Shown here piece after piece: positions 29,844-30,922 of a DNA stretch of 30,922 bases. The notes beneath the pieces are model-generated. The model did no database searches and was not told the DNA's origin. It saw only the letters and a list, made by a program, of their open reading frames with translations. Position numbers and translations under genes: made by a program. The stretch comes from an uncultured Microbacteriaceae bacterium (GTDB lineage Bacteria > Actinomycetota > Actinomycetes > Actinomycetales > Microbacteriaceae), in the NCBI GenBank assembly GCA_946481135.1, contig CAMLMQ010000014.1, forward strand, positions 1 through 30,922, in the 5' to 3' direction. Numbering within the stretch: the stretch's first letter is position 1; the number at the start of each line of letters is the position of its first letter.

Positions 29844-30922
29844 GTGACTTTCCGTGATCTCAACATCGACCAGGACATGGTCGACGCCCTCGCCGAGAAG
29901 GGCATCATCGAGCCGTTCCCCATCCAGACCCAGACGATCCCGCTCGGGCTCGCCGGCCAGGACATCATCGGCCAGGCCAAGACCGGCACCGGCAAGACGT
30001 TCGGCTTCGGCCTTCCGATCATCCAGCGCATCGGCCTCGACCCCGAGCCCGGTGTCAAGGTGCTCGTCGTCGTGCCGACGCGTGAGCTGTGCGTGCAGGT
30101 GGCGGAAGACCTCGAGCTCGCCACGTCGAAGCGCTCGACGAAGGTCGTCGCGATCTACGGCGGCAAGGCCTACGAAGGCCAGGTCGAGGCGCTCAAGGCC
30201 GGCGCGCAGATCGTCGTCGGCACGCCGGGGCGCCTCCTCGACCTCGCCGGGCAGCGCCTGCTGTCGTTCGCGAACGTCTCCGAGATGGTGCTCGACGAGG
30301 CCGACAAGATGCTCGACCTCGGATTCCTGCCCGACATCGAGAAGCTGTTCGCGCAGACCCCCGCGACCCGCCACACGATGCTGTTCTCGGCGACGATGCC
30401 CGGGCCGATCGTCGCGCTCGCGCGCCGGTTCATGAACCGTCCGATCCACATCCGCGCCACCGACCCGGATGAGGGCCTCACCCAGGCGAACATCAAGCAC
30501 GTCGTCTACCGCGCGCACTCGCTCGACAAGGACGAGGTCGTCGCCCGCATCCTGCAGGCCGAGGGCCGCGGCAAGACCGTCATCTTCACCCGCACCAAGC
30601 GCGCCGCCCAGAAGCTCGTCGAGGAGCTCAGCGACCGCGGCTTCAGCACCGCCGCCGTGCACGGGGACATGAGCCAGGAGGCGCGCGAGCGTTCGATGGC
30701 CGCGTTCAAGGCCGGCAAGAAGGAGGTGCTGATCGCCACGGATGTCGCGGCGCGCGGCATCGACGTGAACGACGTCACGCACGTCATCAACCACACGATC
30801 CCCGAGGACGAGAAGACCTACCTGCACCGCGCGGGTCGCACCGGTCGCGCCGGCAAGACGGGGATCGCGGTGACGTTCGTCGACTGGGCCGACATGCACA
30901 AGTGGGCGCTCATCAACCGCGC
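29844..30922 (+). CDS. DEAD-box ATP-dependent RNA helicase (3' end outside the window)
   Basis: The first 359 codons of a DEAD-box RNA helicase (RhlE-like, compare Rv3211) are present; the frame is still open at the window edge. All motifs are visible: Q motif FPIQTQTIP (25-33), Walker A AKTGTGKT (45-52), PTRELCVQV, TPGRLLDL, the DEAD sequence near 152-155 (VLDEADKML), SATMP, VIFTRTK, VLIATDVAARGIDV and HRAGRTGRAG. Such helicases remodel RNA in ribosome assembly or mRNA decay. GTG 29844 gives the usual start of the Q-motif region; ATG 29877 is an alternative. Only a weak AGG lies upstream. It is divergent from the ferritin-like gene. Confidence 0.95.
   Translation, partial: MTFRDLNIDQDMVDALAEKGIIEPFPIQTQTIPLGLAGQDIIGQAKTGTGKTFGFGLPIIQRIGLDPEPGVKVLVVVPTRELCVQVAEDLELATSKRSTKVVAIYGGKAYEGQVEALKAGAQIVVGTPGRLLDLAGQRLLSFANVSEMVLDEADKMLDLGFLPDIEKLFAQTPATRHTMLFSATMPGPIVALARRFMNRPIHIRATDPDEGLTQANIKHVVYRAHSLDKDEVVARILQAEGRGKTVIFTRTKRAAQKLVEELSDRGFSTAAVHGDMSQEARERSMAAFKAGKKEVLIATDVAARGIDVNDVTHVINHTIPEDEKTYLHRAGRTGRAGKTGIAVTFVDWADMHKWALINR

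Noticed and set aside
1..30922. CRISPR array, tRNA, rRNA, integrase or transposase genes
   Set aside because: No regularly spaced repeats with unique spacers, no tRNA-like cloverleaf sequence and no recombinase motifs were seen. The 27-bp tandem repeat has no spacers.

Overview
The window is bacterial, very GC-rich and densely packed. GTG starts are frequent, tandem genes overlap by 4-8 bp, and many start codons sit 6-8 nt behind a TAnnnT hexamer, which is the leaderless pattern common in Actinobacteria. AdnA/AdnB-type helicase-nucleases, a DUF3107 protein and an actinobacterial ferritin-like/RNA helicase pair point to a high-GC actinobacterium, most likely Microbacteriaceae. The family-level assignment is inference.

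Left part (1-11413), core metabolism and small regulators. A TetR-type C-terminus enters from the left edge. It is followed by a fumarylacetoacetate-hydrolase-family enzyme, an alpha/beta hydrolase, and the amino-acid genes ilvE, leuB and serA, with a small membrane protein between leuB and serA. Next come a DoxX-like membrane protein, a two-gene membrane operon and an NAD-dependent epimerase-like protein. Two compact regulatory units follow. One is an ArsR regulator divergent from an SRPBCC (AHSA1-like) gene across a perfect palindrome that contains both start codons. The other is a TetR regulator divergent from an 88-residue membrane protein across three near-identical 14-bp operators. An MFS transporter closes this part.

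Middle (11464-18434), DNA repair. Two overlapping genes encode UvrD-like helicases, each with a C-terminal RecB-type nuclease, matching AdnB and AdnA, the actinobacterial double-strand-break resection machine. A divergent DUF3107 gene and a small membrane protein gene follow.

Right part (about 18440-29047), accessory island. Base composition drops. A 2444-residue secreted RHS/YD-repeat protein (WapA-like) ends in a short variable domain with a Cys/His pattern typical of zinc-stapled HNH-like nucleases. A strongly acidic 126-residue protein, the probable immunity protein, starts 53 bp downstream. Beyond it lie a 49-bp near-copy of the rhs gene, a lipoprotein-like gene that seems to have lost its 5' end at that copy, membrane proteins, and a frameshifted small gene. 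At the other side, a 21-bp exact duplication of the 3' end of the ferritin-like gene flanks one membrane-protein gene.

The right edge returns to core genes: a ferritin-like protein and a divergent DEAD-box RNA helicase, cut by the window end. The order DUF3107 ... ferritin-like ... DEAD helicase resembles mycobacterial Rv3208A-Rv3211, so the RHS island appears to sit inside an otherwise conserved neighbourhood.
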